A stretch of DNA of 64,000 nucleotides, taken from Rhodothermus sp. (GTDB taxonomy: Bacteria; Bacteroidota; Rhodothermia; Rhodothermales; Rhodothermaceae). The translations under genes and the position numbers were made by a program. This document shows positions 56,821 to 64,000 of this stretch, one piece after another. The notes below the pieces were generated by a model, which saw nothing but the letters and a program-made list of their open reading frames with translations, was not told the DNA's origin and ran no database searches. Within the stretch, counting starts at the first letter, position 1, and the number at the start of each line of letters is the position of its first letter. The DNA is taken from NCBI GenBank assembly GCA_030950375.1, contig JAUZRN010000030.1:1-64000 (forward strand), written 5' to 3'.

Positions 56821-58422
56821 ATGAAGTACGTCGTACGGGAGCTGCTGGGTGGACTCTGCTGGCTCATACTCTTCACGATGCCAGTGTATGCCCAGACTGT
56901 GGATGACGCCTGGCGCTTTTCACAGCGGCTATCGGGCGTTGGAGTCCGTCTGACAGCTATGGCCGGGGCCAGTACAGCGGGGGTTGCCGACTATGGTACC
57001 CTTTACAGCAACCCGGCGGGATTGGGCTACTACCGGAGCTCAGAGGTCGTGGGCGGGCTGACCTGGCTCACTGCCCGGGATGCTGCTACCTACTATGTGC
57101 CCGGTAACCGCTTTGACTGGGAAAGTGACCTGCGCACGACCAACCTGGATCATCTGGCGGCTGTTTACAAGGTGCCAACGGTACGTGGTTCGCTGGTGCT
57201 GGCTATGGCCTATGCCCGGGTGGCCGACTTCTCACGCCGCCTCTACTTTCAGGGCGATAACAATACCAACTCGATCACCGATTCCTATCTGCCGTATCCA
57301 GATGAGTACACCGTAACTCCTGACGGAACGTTACAATTCAACAACGACATTCCCTTCATTGCCTATCAGGCCGGTGCCATCGAATTTTTGCCTTTAGAAT
57401 ACGAGGCCGGGCGCTATCCGTTCTATCAAGCCGTAGCCCCGGGGACGACCATCCGACAAATTGGCGAGGTGACTGAGGAAGGGGGACTCTACGAGTTGAG
57501 TTTTGGCGGGGCGCTGGAAGCAGCACCCAACCTGTTTGTGGGGGTTGCGGTCGGCATCGTCAATGGGGGCTATCGTTTTGAGCGGCTATACGAAGAAAAC
57601 GATTTTCGCAACGAGAACACGCCGGATCTGTACGTGGTGGCCGTTGATGATGGTTTGCTGCGCGGATTCGACCTGCTACAGGCGCGTGAATTTTTTGAAG
57701 CAGACCTGCAGGGCTTCAGCATCCGTACCGGATTGTCGGCGCGCCTGTCGTCGGGGTGGCGTCTGGGAGTGGGCGTCGAAACGCCCGTCTTTTTCTCTGT
57801 GCAGGAAGATTACACCACGGAGCTGGCGACGTTCTTTGATGAGGGAGGGACACTCCGATATGGTGGACAACCCGGGGATGCAGGAACGGGATCGTTCGAC
57901 TATGAGATACGCACACCCTGGCGGTTGCGGCTTGGGGTGGCTTATCAGACACGGCAGCTTTACATAGGATTGGATCTGGAGTTGATCGACTGGTCCCAGA
58001 TGCGCTTTGATGCTTCCACCAACCGCAGTTTCATCCAGGATCTGAACCGTCAGGTGCGGGATACGATGGAGCCGGTGCTCAACACGCGGCTGGGACTGGC
58101 CTACCATCTGGGAGAAACGACGCTGTACGGAGGCGTGGCCGTCTTTCCGGATCCGCACCGGGCTGAAATTCAAGAGGCGGAAGCTGACCGTCGGCGTGTC
58201 TTTGGCGCGCTGGGCGCTTCGATTCAACTGGCCGAATCGTTTCGGCTTCACATTGGCTGGACGCAGGAGCAGTTCAACGACTACTACCAGCCCTATGGGG
58301 ATGTCGAGACGCCCCCCCCGTACGTCCGCGAAGCGGTCCGGCGGAATCGGTTTGTGGTCGGACTGACCTACACCCTGCAACCCCCACGGCCTCGTGCTAC
58401 CCGTCCGCCTCGTCGCCGGTAG
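56821..58422 (+). CDS. OmpP1/FadL-type outer-membrane transport protein
   Basis: A 533-residue barrel protein. The signal peptide ends near PVYAQ. The family-typical N-terminus of the mature protein contains GVRLTAMAGASTAGVADYGTLYSNPAGLGYYR, matching the NPAGLA motif of FadL relatives, then many amphipathic strands ending VVGLTYTL. FadL proteins bring hydrophobic compounds across the outer membrane; the ligand is unknown. The stop overlaps mltG on the opposite strand by 26 bases. Confidence 0.83.
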   Translation: MKYVVRELLGGLCWLILFTMPVYAQTVDDAWRFSQRLSGVGVRLTAMAGASTAGVADYGTLYSNPAGLGYYRSSEVVGGLTWLTARDAATYYVPGNRFDWESDLRTTNLDHLAAVYKVPTVRGSLVLAMAYARVADFSRRLYFQGDNNTNSITDSYLPYPDEYTVTPDGTLQFNNDIPFIAYQAGAIEFLPLEYEAGRYPFYQAVAPGTTIRQIGEVTEEGGLYELSFGGALEAAPNLFVGVAVGIVNGGYRFERLYEENDFRNENTPDLYVVAVDDGLLRGFDLLQAREFFEADLQGFSIRTGLSARLSSGWRLGVGVETPVFFSVQEDYTTELATFFDEGGTLRYGGQPGDAGTGSFDYEIRTPWRLRLGVAYQTRQLYIGLDLELIDWSQMRFDASTNRSFIQDLNRQVRDTMEPVLNTRLGLAYHLGETTLYGGVAVFPDPHRAEIQEAEADRRRVFGALGASIQLAESFRLHIGWTQEQFNDYYQPYGDVETPPPYVREAVRRNRFVVGLTYTLQPPRPRATRPPRRR

Positions 58423-59440
58423 GAGTACGGGCTTCTCGTCGGCGTTGCTGCATCAGGCGGCGATAGCGGTTGGCAGCCTGCACATGTTCACGGAAGGTGC
58501 GGCTGAAGATGTGTCCGCCTTCCCCATCGGCCACAAAGTACAGGTAATCGTGTGCTTCAGCGTAGAGTACGGCATCAATGGCATTGGGGGACGGGTTGGT
58601 GATCGGACCGGGCGGTAGTCCACGAAAGCGGTACGTGTTGTATGGATGGGCGATTCGATAGTCAGCAAAAAGCAAGCGGCGTTTTTGCCCCTCTCGCTGC
58701 AGGATAGCATACTGGACCGTGGGATCGGCTTGCAGTGGCATACCTCGGCGCAGGCGGTTCAGATAGACGCCTGCGATACGGGGCCGTTCTTCAGGGCGGG
58801 CTTCCCATTCGACAATAGAAGCCAGTGTAATGACCTCGTCGATAGTCAGGCCCAGGCTATCAGCGCGGGCACGTCGTTCGGGGGTAAAAAAGTCGAGAAA
58901 GTGCCGGTGCACGCGTCGAATCACTGTGCGCGGGTCGGTGAGCCAGTAGAAGAAGTAGGTGTCGGGAAGTAGCCGGCCAAACAGGTGGTTTGTGTCGGTA
59001 CGCAGTTCGGCCGCCAGGTTGCTGTCACGCAATGCGGCCAGCATGGAGTCAGGTGGGCAGGCCAGGGCATTGCACACGAGGGCCGCTACAACTTCCGGAC
59101 GAGAGCCCGGAGGGATCGTCACCCGCACAGGTGTCTGCAAGCCCCGCCGCAGCACGCTGAGCAGATGATAGTTGGAAGCCCCGGCCTCAAACGTGTAGTA
59201 GCCCGCCTTGATCTGGCGATGCCAGCCGGTCAGACGTGCCAGCCAGACAAAGGGCTTCTGATAGCGCAGGATGCCTGCCCTCTGGAGTGAGTCCACAACC
59301 TGTGGGAATGTGGCTGCCCGAGGAATTTTCACGCCACGTGTGCCTTCGTACGCAGGCGTATTGGGCGCCAGCGCGATTCCTACCAGCCCTCCGGCGCAAA
59401 GCAGAAGAATCAGCACAATGCCAGCAATCCAGCGCTTCAT
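58397..59440 (-). CDS. mltG: endolytic murein transglycosylase
   Basis: A 347-residue YceG-family protein. One N-terminal membrane helix (about 4-26) is followed by a LysM-like part and the catalytic domain with TLASIVEWEARPEERPRIAGVYLNRL, where the catalytic Glu lies, LQADPTVQYAI and SPNAIDAVLYAEAHDYLYFVA. It cuts nascent glycan strands and sets their length. The chorismate mutase gene ends eight bases upstream. Confidence 0.93.
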   Translation of the reverse strand: MKRWIAGIVLILLLCAGGLVGIALAPNTPAYEGTRGVKIPRAATFPQVVDSLQRAGILRYQKPFVWLARLTGWHRQIKAGYYTFEAGASNYHLLSVLRRGLQTPVRVTIPPGSRPEVVAALVCNALACPPDSMLAALRDSNLAAELRTDTNHLFGRLLPDTYFFYWLTDPRTVIRRVHRHFLDFFTPERRARADSLGLTIDEVITLASIVEWEARPEERPRIAGVYLNRLRRGMPLQADPTVQYAILQREGQKRRLLFADYRIAHPYNTYRFRGLPPGPITNPSPNAIDAVLYAEAHDYLYFVADGEGGHIFSRTFREHVQAANRYRRLMQQRRREARTPTGDEADG

Positions 59441-59448
59441 GTTCGTTC

Positions 59449-59802
59449 TTACGGAGCGTCCTGGTATTTCTGTCGTTCCAGCGCGCGTGTTTCGTCAATG
59501 ACGCGTTCAAACAGGCGGCGTACCGCCTCGTTGGAAAGGGGACCTTCGTTGGCTGAGAGCACGTTACGCAGTACTTCTTCTTCACGCTCGGGTACATATA
59601 CTGGTAATCCCAGCTTCTTTTTGATATAGCCAATGATATTGGCGCAACGTGCGCGTTCGTTCAGCAGGCGCAGGATAGCCCGGTCGATCTCGTCGATGCG
59701 CCGTCGCCAGGGAATCATGTCTGCCTCAGTTGGCGATTCGGGTAGCTCCGGGCGGTGGTTTTGGGCGTGATCGATGGCGCTGTGGAGTTGTTCGAGCGAC
59801 AT
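59449..59802 (-). CDS. chorismate mutase, AroQ class
   Basis: A 117-residue all-helical enzyme converting chorismate to prephenate. Key stretch: IPWRRRIDEIDRAILRLLNERARCANIIGYIKKKLG with the active-site Arg and Lys, followed by VPEREEEVLRNV. A short N-terminal extension (1-30) precedes it. ATG 59802 was preferred over TTG 59808. Located between mltG and tsaD in a compact three-gene run. Confidence 0.9.
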   Translation of the reverse strand: MSLEQLHSAIDHAQNHRPELPESPTEADMIPWRRRIDEIDRAILRLLNERARCANIIGYIKKKLGLPVYVPEREEEVLRNVLSANEGPLSNEAVRRLFERVIDETRALERQKYQDAP

Positions 59803-59821
59803 AGGCAAGCATAGCCGGATT

Positions 59822-60838
59822 TCAGTCAGACAGCGCAGGGATGGCGGCCAGCGTCAGTGGGCTTCTTTGTCCGGCCTGTGCTTTGAAGTAGCCCGTAATC
59901 GCGATCATGGCAGCATTGTCCATACAGTAAGGAAGCGGCGGAATATACAACTGCACATCCAGCGCTTCAGCCAATGTCTGGGCTGCAGCGCGTAGGCCTG
60001 AGTTGGCCGAGACACCACCCACGATGGCCACATGACGGAGACCGGTGTCGAGAATGGCCCGGCGAAGCACGTCGATCAGTACATCGACGACGGCTTGCTG
60101 GAACGAGGCGCAGAGGTCGGCGCGGTGTTGTTCAAGTAGGCGGACCCGCTCTGCCTGCGAAAACTGATCGAGGTAATAGCGCACGGCTGTTTTCAGGCCA
60201 CTGAACGAAAAATCGTATCCTTCCAACCGGGGGCGAGGGAATGTTACAAAGTCGGGACGGCCCTGGCGAGCCAGTCGGTCGACTTCCGGACCGCCGGGAT
60301 AGCCCAGGCCCAGCAGGCGGGCCACTTTGTCGAAAGCCTCGCCGGCTGCGTCGTCGCGGGTACGGCCCAGAAGCGTATGGCGGAAGCCTGCGTCGACGCG
60401 CATCAACTGCGTGTGTCCGCCGGAGACGATCAGGCATAGATAGGGAAAGGGTGGTGAGGGAGGCTCAATAAAGACCGAGTAAATATGGCCCTCCAGATGG
60501 TTAACGCCGATGAGCGGGCGGCCCAGTCCCAGCGCAAAGGCTTTGGCAAAGCTCAGCCCCACCAGCAGCGATCCTACCAGGCCGGGTCCGTAGGTGACGG
60601 CAATGGCGTCGAGCTCCGAGGGATGCAGATCGGCTTCCTGTAGCGCCTGGCGAACAACCAGAACAATGCGCCGCTGGTGATCCCGAGAAGCAAGCTCCGG
60701 CACGACGCCACCGTAGCGCAGGTGCGTGGTCTGTTGGGAGGCCACCACGTTCGCGGACAACTGACCCCTGATAACCACGGCAGCGGCCGTGTCGTCACAG
60801 GACGTTTCGATTCCAAGAATGACTTCAGGCAGCGTCAC
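59822..60838 (-). CDS. tsaD: tRNA threonylcarbamoyladenosine transferase subunit TsaD
   Basis: A 338-residue enzyme that makes t6A37 in ANN-decoding tRNAs. It starts LPEVILGIETSCDDTAAAVV; the metal-binding HxxxH is in GVNHLEGHIYSV; SGGHTQLM and the ATPase motifs in FSFSGLKTAVRYY and GGVSANSGLR are standard. GTG at 60838 gives a normal N-terminus; the 36-residue longer version is unconserved in character. Confidence 0.94.
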   Translation of the reverse strand: MTLPEVILGIETSCDDTAAAVVIRGQLSANVVASQQTTHLRYGGVVPELASRDHQRRIVLVVRQALQEADLHPSELDAIAVTYGPGLVGSLLVGLSFAKAFALGLGRPLIGVNHLEGHIYSVFIEPPSPPFPYLCLIVSGGHTQLMRVDAGFRHTLLGRTRDDAAGEAFDKVARLLGLGYPGGPEVDRLARQGRPDFVTFPRPRLEGYDFSFSGLKTAVRYYLDQFSQAERVRLLEQHRADLCASFQQAVVDVLIDVLRRAILDTGLRHVAIVGGVSANSGLRAAAQTLAEALDVQLYIPPLPYCMDNAAMIAITGYFKAQAGQRSPLTLAAIPALSD

Positions 60839-60939
60839 CACAACCTGGATTGATGCATGGGAAAACCTCGGAGCTGAAAGGCATGCAGGAAAGCGCGAAA
60901 GGTTTCCATCGAAGCAACAATTGGACAGCAGGGCCGTTC

Positions 60940-60968
60940 TTGACAATAAAGGTCAGATCATGTACACT
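60940..60968 (+). promoter_or_regulatory. strong promoter-like sequence before the small exported protein gene
   Basis: TTGACA (60940-60945), a 17-base spacer and TACACT (60963-60968). It implies a transcript start near 60975, which excludes the ATG at 60960 and supports the ATG at 60999. Confidence 0.65.
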
Positions 60969-60998
60969 ATAGACACGAGCTTAACGGTAGCAAAAGCC

Positions 60999-61502
60999 AT
61001 GCGTAAGACCTTCCTGCTAATCGGACTGGTCGTGCTGCTGGGGGTAACGGTCCCGGCTCAGGCCCAGCTTCGCACCGAGGTTTCGTCGGCTGTACAGCGT
61101 GCTCCCATGCGCCTGTATCGTCCGGGCACTGGATTTTCGTTGAGCGATCTGTTCAGCCCGAAATACTTTCGCATGCAACATTCCTATGAAGTGAGCATGG
61201 GGAGCCTCGGGGGGTACAGCTACTCGCTGGGCGTGTACACCAACTCGATGCGCTGGCAATTCAGCGACAAGCTGGCAGCTCGGGTAGACATAGGCATTGC
61301 GCATACGCCGTTTGGTGGAAGTCTGGGATTGAAGCGACGGCCGCAGCTCTTCCTGCGTAATGCTGAAATTGCCTATCGTCCCCGGGAAAACATGCTCTTT
61401 CAGTTTACCGTGCGGCAGAGCCCCTATGGGTATTTCATGGCGCCGTATGGTTACTATCGATTGCATGCCCTGGAACGTGCGCTGTTCTGGAACGACCGGT
61501 GA
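60999..61502 (+). CDS. small exported protein, possible outer-membrane component
   Basis: A 167-residue protein with a clear signal peptide (RKTFLLIGLVVLLGVTVPAQAQ). The mature part is beta-rich, containing MQHSYEVSMGSLGGYSYSLGVYTNSM, FSDKLAARVDIGIAHTPFGG and LRNAEIAYRPRENMLFQFTV. It resembles a small eight-strand barrel or membrane-adjacent protein. Not assigned to a named family here. A strong promoter lies just upstream. The next gene starts 34 bases further. Confidence 0.72.
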   Translation: MRKTFLLIGLVVLLGVTVPAQAQLRTEVSSAVQRAPMRLYRPGTGFSLSDLFSPKYFRMQHSYEVSMGSLGGYSYSLGVYTNSMRWQFSDKLAARVDIGIAHTPFGGSLGLKRRPQLFLRNAEIAYRPRENMLFQFTVRQSPYGYFMAPYGYYRLHALERALFWNDR

Positions 61503-61536
61503 GATAGGCCGTATGCGCACCTGTTGACTGTGCGCT

Positions 61537-62016
61537 ATGAGGAAGAAGATGGGGCGTAAGCCACGGGGGCGTTCCAGAGGATTTGAAACGCTGCTGCTCT
61601 TTCTCCTTCTCGGGAGCGTTGGTCTTTTGGTGTATGCACTGGGGGTGCGTCTGTTGGCGCCGCGCGTTGACCCGGTGCGGGAGGCCAATCCAGCACATCT
61701 GGTAGGTGATATTATTCAACTGGAAGTGCGTAACGGATGCGGTGTGGATGGGGTAGCCGCCCGCACGACGCGTTATCTGCGTCGCCGTGGCTTCGATGTG
61801 GTGGAGGTGGGTGATTACACCTCGTTTGATGTGCCGCATTCGCTGGTTATCGATCGGGTGGGGGACCTGGAGGCTGCCCGCAAAGTAGCAGCCGTGCTGG
61901 GGATTCCTGCCGACCGGGTACGCCAGCAAATTCGACCGGATCTCTTTCTGGATGCCTCCGTCATTATTGGCAAAGATTATGCGCAACTGGCGCCCTTCAG
62001 GAATAAGTCAGACTAA
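61537..62016 (+). CDS. LytR C-terminal domain (LytR_C) protein
   Basis: A 159-residue protein. A basic cytoplasmic tail (1-16), one membrane helix (about 17-40), and a periplasmic LytR_C domain (IIQLEVRNGCGVDGVAARTTRYLRRRGFDVVEVGDY) are seen. The domain occurs with cell-wall enzymes but has no known activity alone. It lies directly upstream of rsfS, a pairing I would expect to be conserved in relatives. Confidence 0.85.
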   Translation: MRKKMGRKPRGRSRGFETLLLFLLLGSVGLLVYALGVRLLAPRVDPVREANPAHLVGDIIQLEVRNGCGVDGVAARTTRYLRRRGFDVVEVGDYTSFDVPHSLVIDRVGDLEAARKVAAVLGIPADRVRQQIRPDLFLDASVIIGKDYAQLAPFRNKSD

Positions 62017-62026
62017 ACCAGAGGGA

Positions 62027-62479
62027 ATGGATCCGATTCAAACAATGACGCAGACAGATCGTCAGCATCGCGTGCAGTCTTCGTCGCAGATGCTGGCGCG
62101 GCATGCGATTGATGCTGCACTGGAGAAGAAGGCGAAGGATCTGGTGCTTATGGATATGCGCCAGGTCAGCGGGGTGGCCGACTACTTTGTGCTCTGCACC
62201 GGACAATCGGATTTGCAGATTCGCGCGATTGCCGAAGCGATTGAAGAGCGTATTGAACAGCACTGCCAGGAGCGTCCCTGGCATATAGAGGGTTGGGAGC
62301 ACCTGCAGTGGGTTGTGCTTGATTACGTAGATGTGGTGGTGCACATCTTTACTCCCGAGAAGCGTGCTTTTTACGGGTTAGAACGGCTCTGGGGCGATGC
62401 GCCGCAGGAACAGATAACCGAAGACCGTTCGGGAGCTGATGTTCAGCTCCTGCAGGAGTCCGTGGTAACCACCGACTAA
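62027..62479 (+). CDS. rsfS: ribosome silencing factor RsfS
   Basis: A 150-residue Iojap/RsfS protein that binds L14 and blocks subunit joining in poor growth. Core: HAIDAALEKKAKDLVLMDMRQVSGVADYFVLCTGQSD, IEERIEQHCQERPWHIEGWEHLQWVVLDYVDVVVHIFTPEKRAFYGLERLWGDA. Start uncertain: ATG 62027 sits almost on GAGGG, ATG 62045 is further away. Confidence 0.92.
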   Translation: MDPIQTMTQTDRQHRVQSSSQMLARHAIDAALEKKAKDLVLMDMRQVSGVADYFVLCTGQSDLQIRAIAEAIEERIEQHCQERPWHIEGWEHLQWVVLDYVDVVVHIFTPEKRAFYGLERLWGDAPQEQITEDRSGADVQLLQESVVTTD

Positions 62480-62491
62480 TCCCTTCCAGAC

Positions 62492-62995
62492 GTGCAATTG
62501 TCGCGGGGGGCCGGGTGGCTGATGCTGGTGCTATTGAGCGCCTGTACCAGCTCCCGTTTGCTGGCGCCGGACGATCGTTTCGGACATCGCTATACCGGGC
62601 AGGCACCGGATGGTCGGATAACGCTCACGCTAACGCCTCCCGACACGACAATACCCTACTGGCGTTATCCGGTACCCATCGATACGGTCCATGTACGTCC
62701 GGCGCCTTTCCGAGATGACCAGCCTCCTGAGATGCAGGCCGTATCGGTGGAGCTGCTTATCAAAGGCACGTTGCCGGACCGCTGTTCAGCGCTGGACACG
62801 GTCGCACAGGAACGCGCCGGCACCTTGATTCGGGTTCAGCTCTGGATGCGACGACCGCAGCGCGTGCGCTGTCGGCCGGTGGTGTGGCCTTTTCGGTTTT
62901 ATATGAGGCTGGACGATCGTCTCGCACCCGGTAGCTATACCCTGAAGCTCAACGGCCATGTCTTCACCTTTGAGATTCGCCTTCCTGAAGAATAA
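62492..62995 (+). CDS. small putative lipoprotein
   Basis: A 167-residue protein with a GTG start. The signal ends in the lipobox LSAC (around residue 18). The mature part is Pro-rich with TLTPPDTTIPYWRYPVPIDTV and a C-terminal beta-stranded region (YTLKLNGHVFTFEIRL). Not recognised. It follows rsfS by 12 bases and may share its transcript. Confidence 0.65.
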   Translation: MQLSRGAGWLMLVLLSACTSSRLLAPDDRFGHRYTGQAPDGRITLTLTPPDTTIPYWRYPVPIDTVHVRPAPFRDDQPPEMQAVSVELLIKGTLPDRCSALDTVAQERAGTLIRVQLWMRRPQRVRCRPVVWPFRFYMRLDDRLAPGSYTLKLNGHVFTFEIRLPEE

Positions 62996-63063
62996 CCGAA
63001 CTGGAAACGCGCACCGAGCGCTGACGTAGTCGGAGCAACCTGTAACCGAAGACGGCAGCAACA

Positions 63064-63441
63064 ATGGCCCGAACATTCCTGGTGCTGGGCGCGCTGTTGG
63101 CCGGCATAGCGGTAGCGTTAGGTGCTTTTGCCGCGCATGGGCTGGCCCCACGAGTGACGCCCGAACGACTGCAGACGTTTGAGACAGGCGTGCGTTACCA
63201 GATGTATCACGCGTTGGCTCTGCTCCTGACCGGGTGGCTATTGCACCAGCTCGGGACGTCGGGGCTGACCCTGGCCGGATGGTGCTTCCTGACCGGCATT
63301 GTCCTGTTTTCCGGCAGTCTATACATCCTGGTGTTGACCGACACCCCATGGCTGGGCGCGCTGGCCCCACTGGGCGGCACCGCCTTCATGCTGGGATGGG
63401 GATGGATGGCCTGGGAACTCTGGAAGACGTTCCGTACCTAA
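63064..63441 (+). CDS. DUF423 family membrane protein
   Basis: A 125-residue protein with four hydrophobic helices. The start RTFLVLGALLAGIAVALGAFAAHGL, then FETGVRYQMYHALALL, identify the DUF423/YgdD family. Function unknown. The stop overlaps the convergent next gene by four bases. Confidence 0.9.
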   Translation: MARTFLVLGALLAGIAVALGAFAAHGLAPRVTPERLQTFETGVRYQMYHALALLLTGWLLHQLGTSGLTLAGWCFLTGIVLFSGSLYILVLTDTPWLGALAPLGGTAFMLGWGWMAWELWKTFRT

Positions 63442-63791
63442 CTGACCTCGTCCTCTTCAAAGAGTAGCGTAATGCTGGGAAGCAGGTCGTGCTCGCGGGC
63501 CAGCGCCAGCAATGCCTCGGCTGCTGCCTCGGGCGTATCATAGATGCCATACTCCTGAGAATCAACCGCCAGCGCGTAGCCTACTTCCTCGTCGACCTCC
63601 CCGGGCTCCCACGCCGTCGCTTCCTCAATCGTAAAGTGTCCCTCTTCCGGGATATAGGAAGCGATGAACCGTTCTTTGCCCTCTCGCGGATCGACCAGGC
63701 TGAGGTTGCCCAGTGCACCGTATTCTTCGTCATAAAAGAGGGCTTCGGCAATAAGTCGGCGTGTGAAGTGGTCAAGATTGAAAGTAGCCAT
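63438..63791 (-). CDS. hypothetical acidic protein
   Basis: A 117-residue protein starting at ATG 63791 (MATFNLDHFTRR); a TTG at 63830 gives a longer form. It is acidic with stretches such as GHFTIEEATAWEPGEVDEEVGYALAVDSQEYGIYDTPEAAAEALLALAREHDL. No family or motif recognised; soluble by composition. Confidence 0.65.
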   Translation of the reverse strand: MATFNLDHFTRRLIAEALFYDEEYGALGNLSLVDPREGKERFIASYIPEEGHFTIEEATAWEPGEVDEEVGYALAVDSQEYGIYDTPEAAAEALLALAREHDLLPSITLLFEEDEVS

Positions 63792-63860
63792 AATCCGCCC
63801 GTATAGGTTGACGAAGCGTTGTTCAGACAACCGAAATGGGTTGTCTGGGTTCCTTTTTAT

Positions 63861-64000
63861 TTATGATACAACATGGTCAGCTTTTACCCAACTTGCCAGG
63901 TCTGTTCGATTCAGGTAATCCTCCAGAAACGCGAAGGCATCACGGCCTTCATAGAAGGTCAAGGCGGCTTCGAAACGTGTAGCAAAATGGTGGAGCAGAC
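63861..64000 (-). CDS. C-terminal fragment of an unidentified gene running off the window
   Basis: The last 46 or so codons of a minus-strand frame end at TAA (63861-63863) with residues such as RFEAALTFYEGRDAFAFL and LNRTDLASWVKADHVVS. The frame stays open to the window edge and is helical in character. Its 5' part is outside, so nothing can be said on function. Confidence 0.55.
   Translation of the reverse strand, partial: LLHHFATRFEAALTFYEGRDAFAFLEDYLNRTDLASWVKADHVVS

Noticed and set aside
60789-60998. Longer N-terminus for the small exported protein (starts at 60789 or 60960)
   Set aside because: These starts lie upstream of or inside a strong promoter; ATG 60999 begins a normal signal peptide.

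Overview
The window looks like chromosome from a thermophilic, GC-rich member of the Rhodothermota, most likely Rhodothermus or a close relative. The grounds are a type IX secretion sorting protein, SusC-like TonB receptor architecture, Lpt outer-membrane genes, a menaquinone pathway, a eukaryote-type ProS and the overall protein character. No database could be searched, so the genus is an inference. No phage, insertion sequence or CRISPR array is visible; most of the window is compact core genome.

Left edge (1-2535): the right part of a RiPP locus, with a small precursor carrying a textbook lasso-type leader, an ABC exporter and a PqqD-like leader-recognition protein. The 36-residue core is rich in His, Gly and Pro and has no Asp or Glu where a lasso ring needs one. 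It is the best candidate for an undescribed product. Peptidase and cyclase genes, if any, lie left of the window.

2523-19780: a secreted T9SS protein, a DUF4097 solenoid protein, then menaquinone genes (phosphatase, menF, menD, later menA, menC, menE). They are split by a metallo-beta-lactamase-fold protein, a two-subunit molybdenum hydroxylase, and a protoglobin/LysR pair with a paired operator. A three-gene partner-switching operon (receiver-phosphatase, anti-sigma-like kinase, STAS) follows on the minus strand.

19961-39396: a stand-alone B3/B4 protein, an LPS-transport operon (lptC-like, OstA-like, lptB), thiI with a rhodanese domain, aroF, glmS, prfA, the rpsF-rpsR-rplI operon with a clear terminator, a DsbD-type reductase, an MFS transporter, a cobalamin/iron-type btuF-btuC pair, an orphan NtrC-type regulator and ribonuclease Y.

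39397-47391 (minus strand): the classical thrS-infC-rpmI-rplT-pheS-pheT translation cluster, running into a small coiled-coil protein, zapA and a strongly structured non-coding RNA with its own terminator (a 6S RNA candidate). infC has no standard start codon and probably starts at AUC.

47535-64000: a CBM9/DUF5916 outer-membrane protein, tRNA-Val(GAC), endonuclease V, a TonB-dependent receptor, proS, an odd Tyr/Phe-then-Arg-rich lipoprotein, a FadL/OmpP1-like porin, mltG, chorismate mutase, tsaD, small envelope proteins, a LytR_C protein, rsfS and DUF423. A gene running off the right edge is partial. Gene packing is very tight: at least six convergent pairs overlap at their 3' ends and many tandem pairs share ATGA/GTGA junctions.
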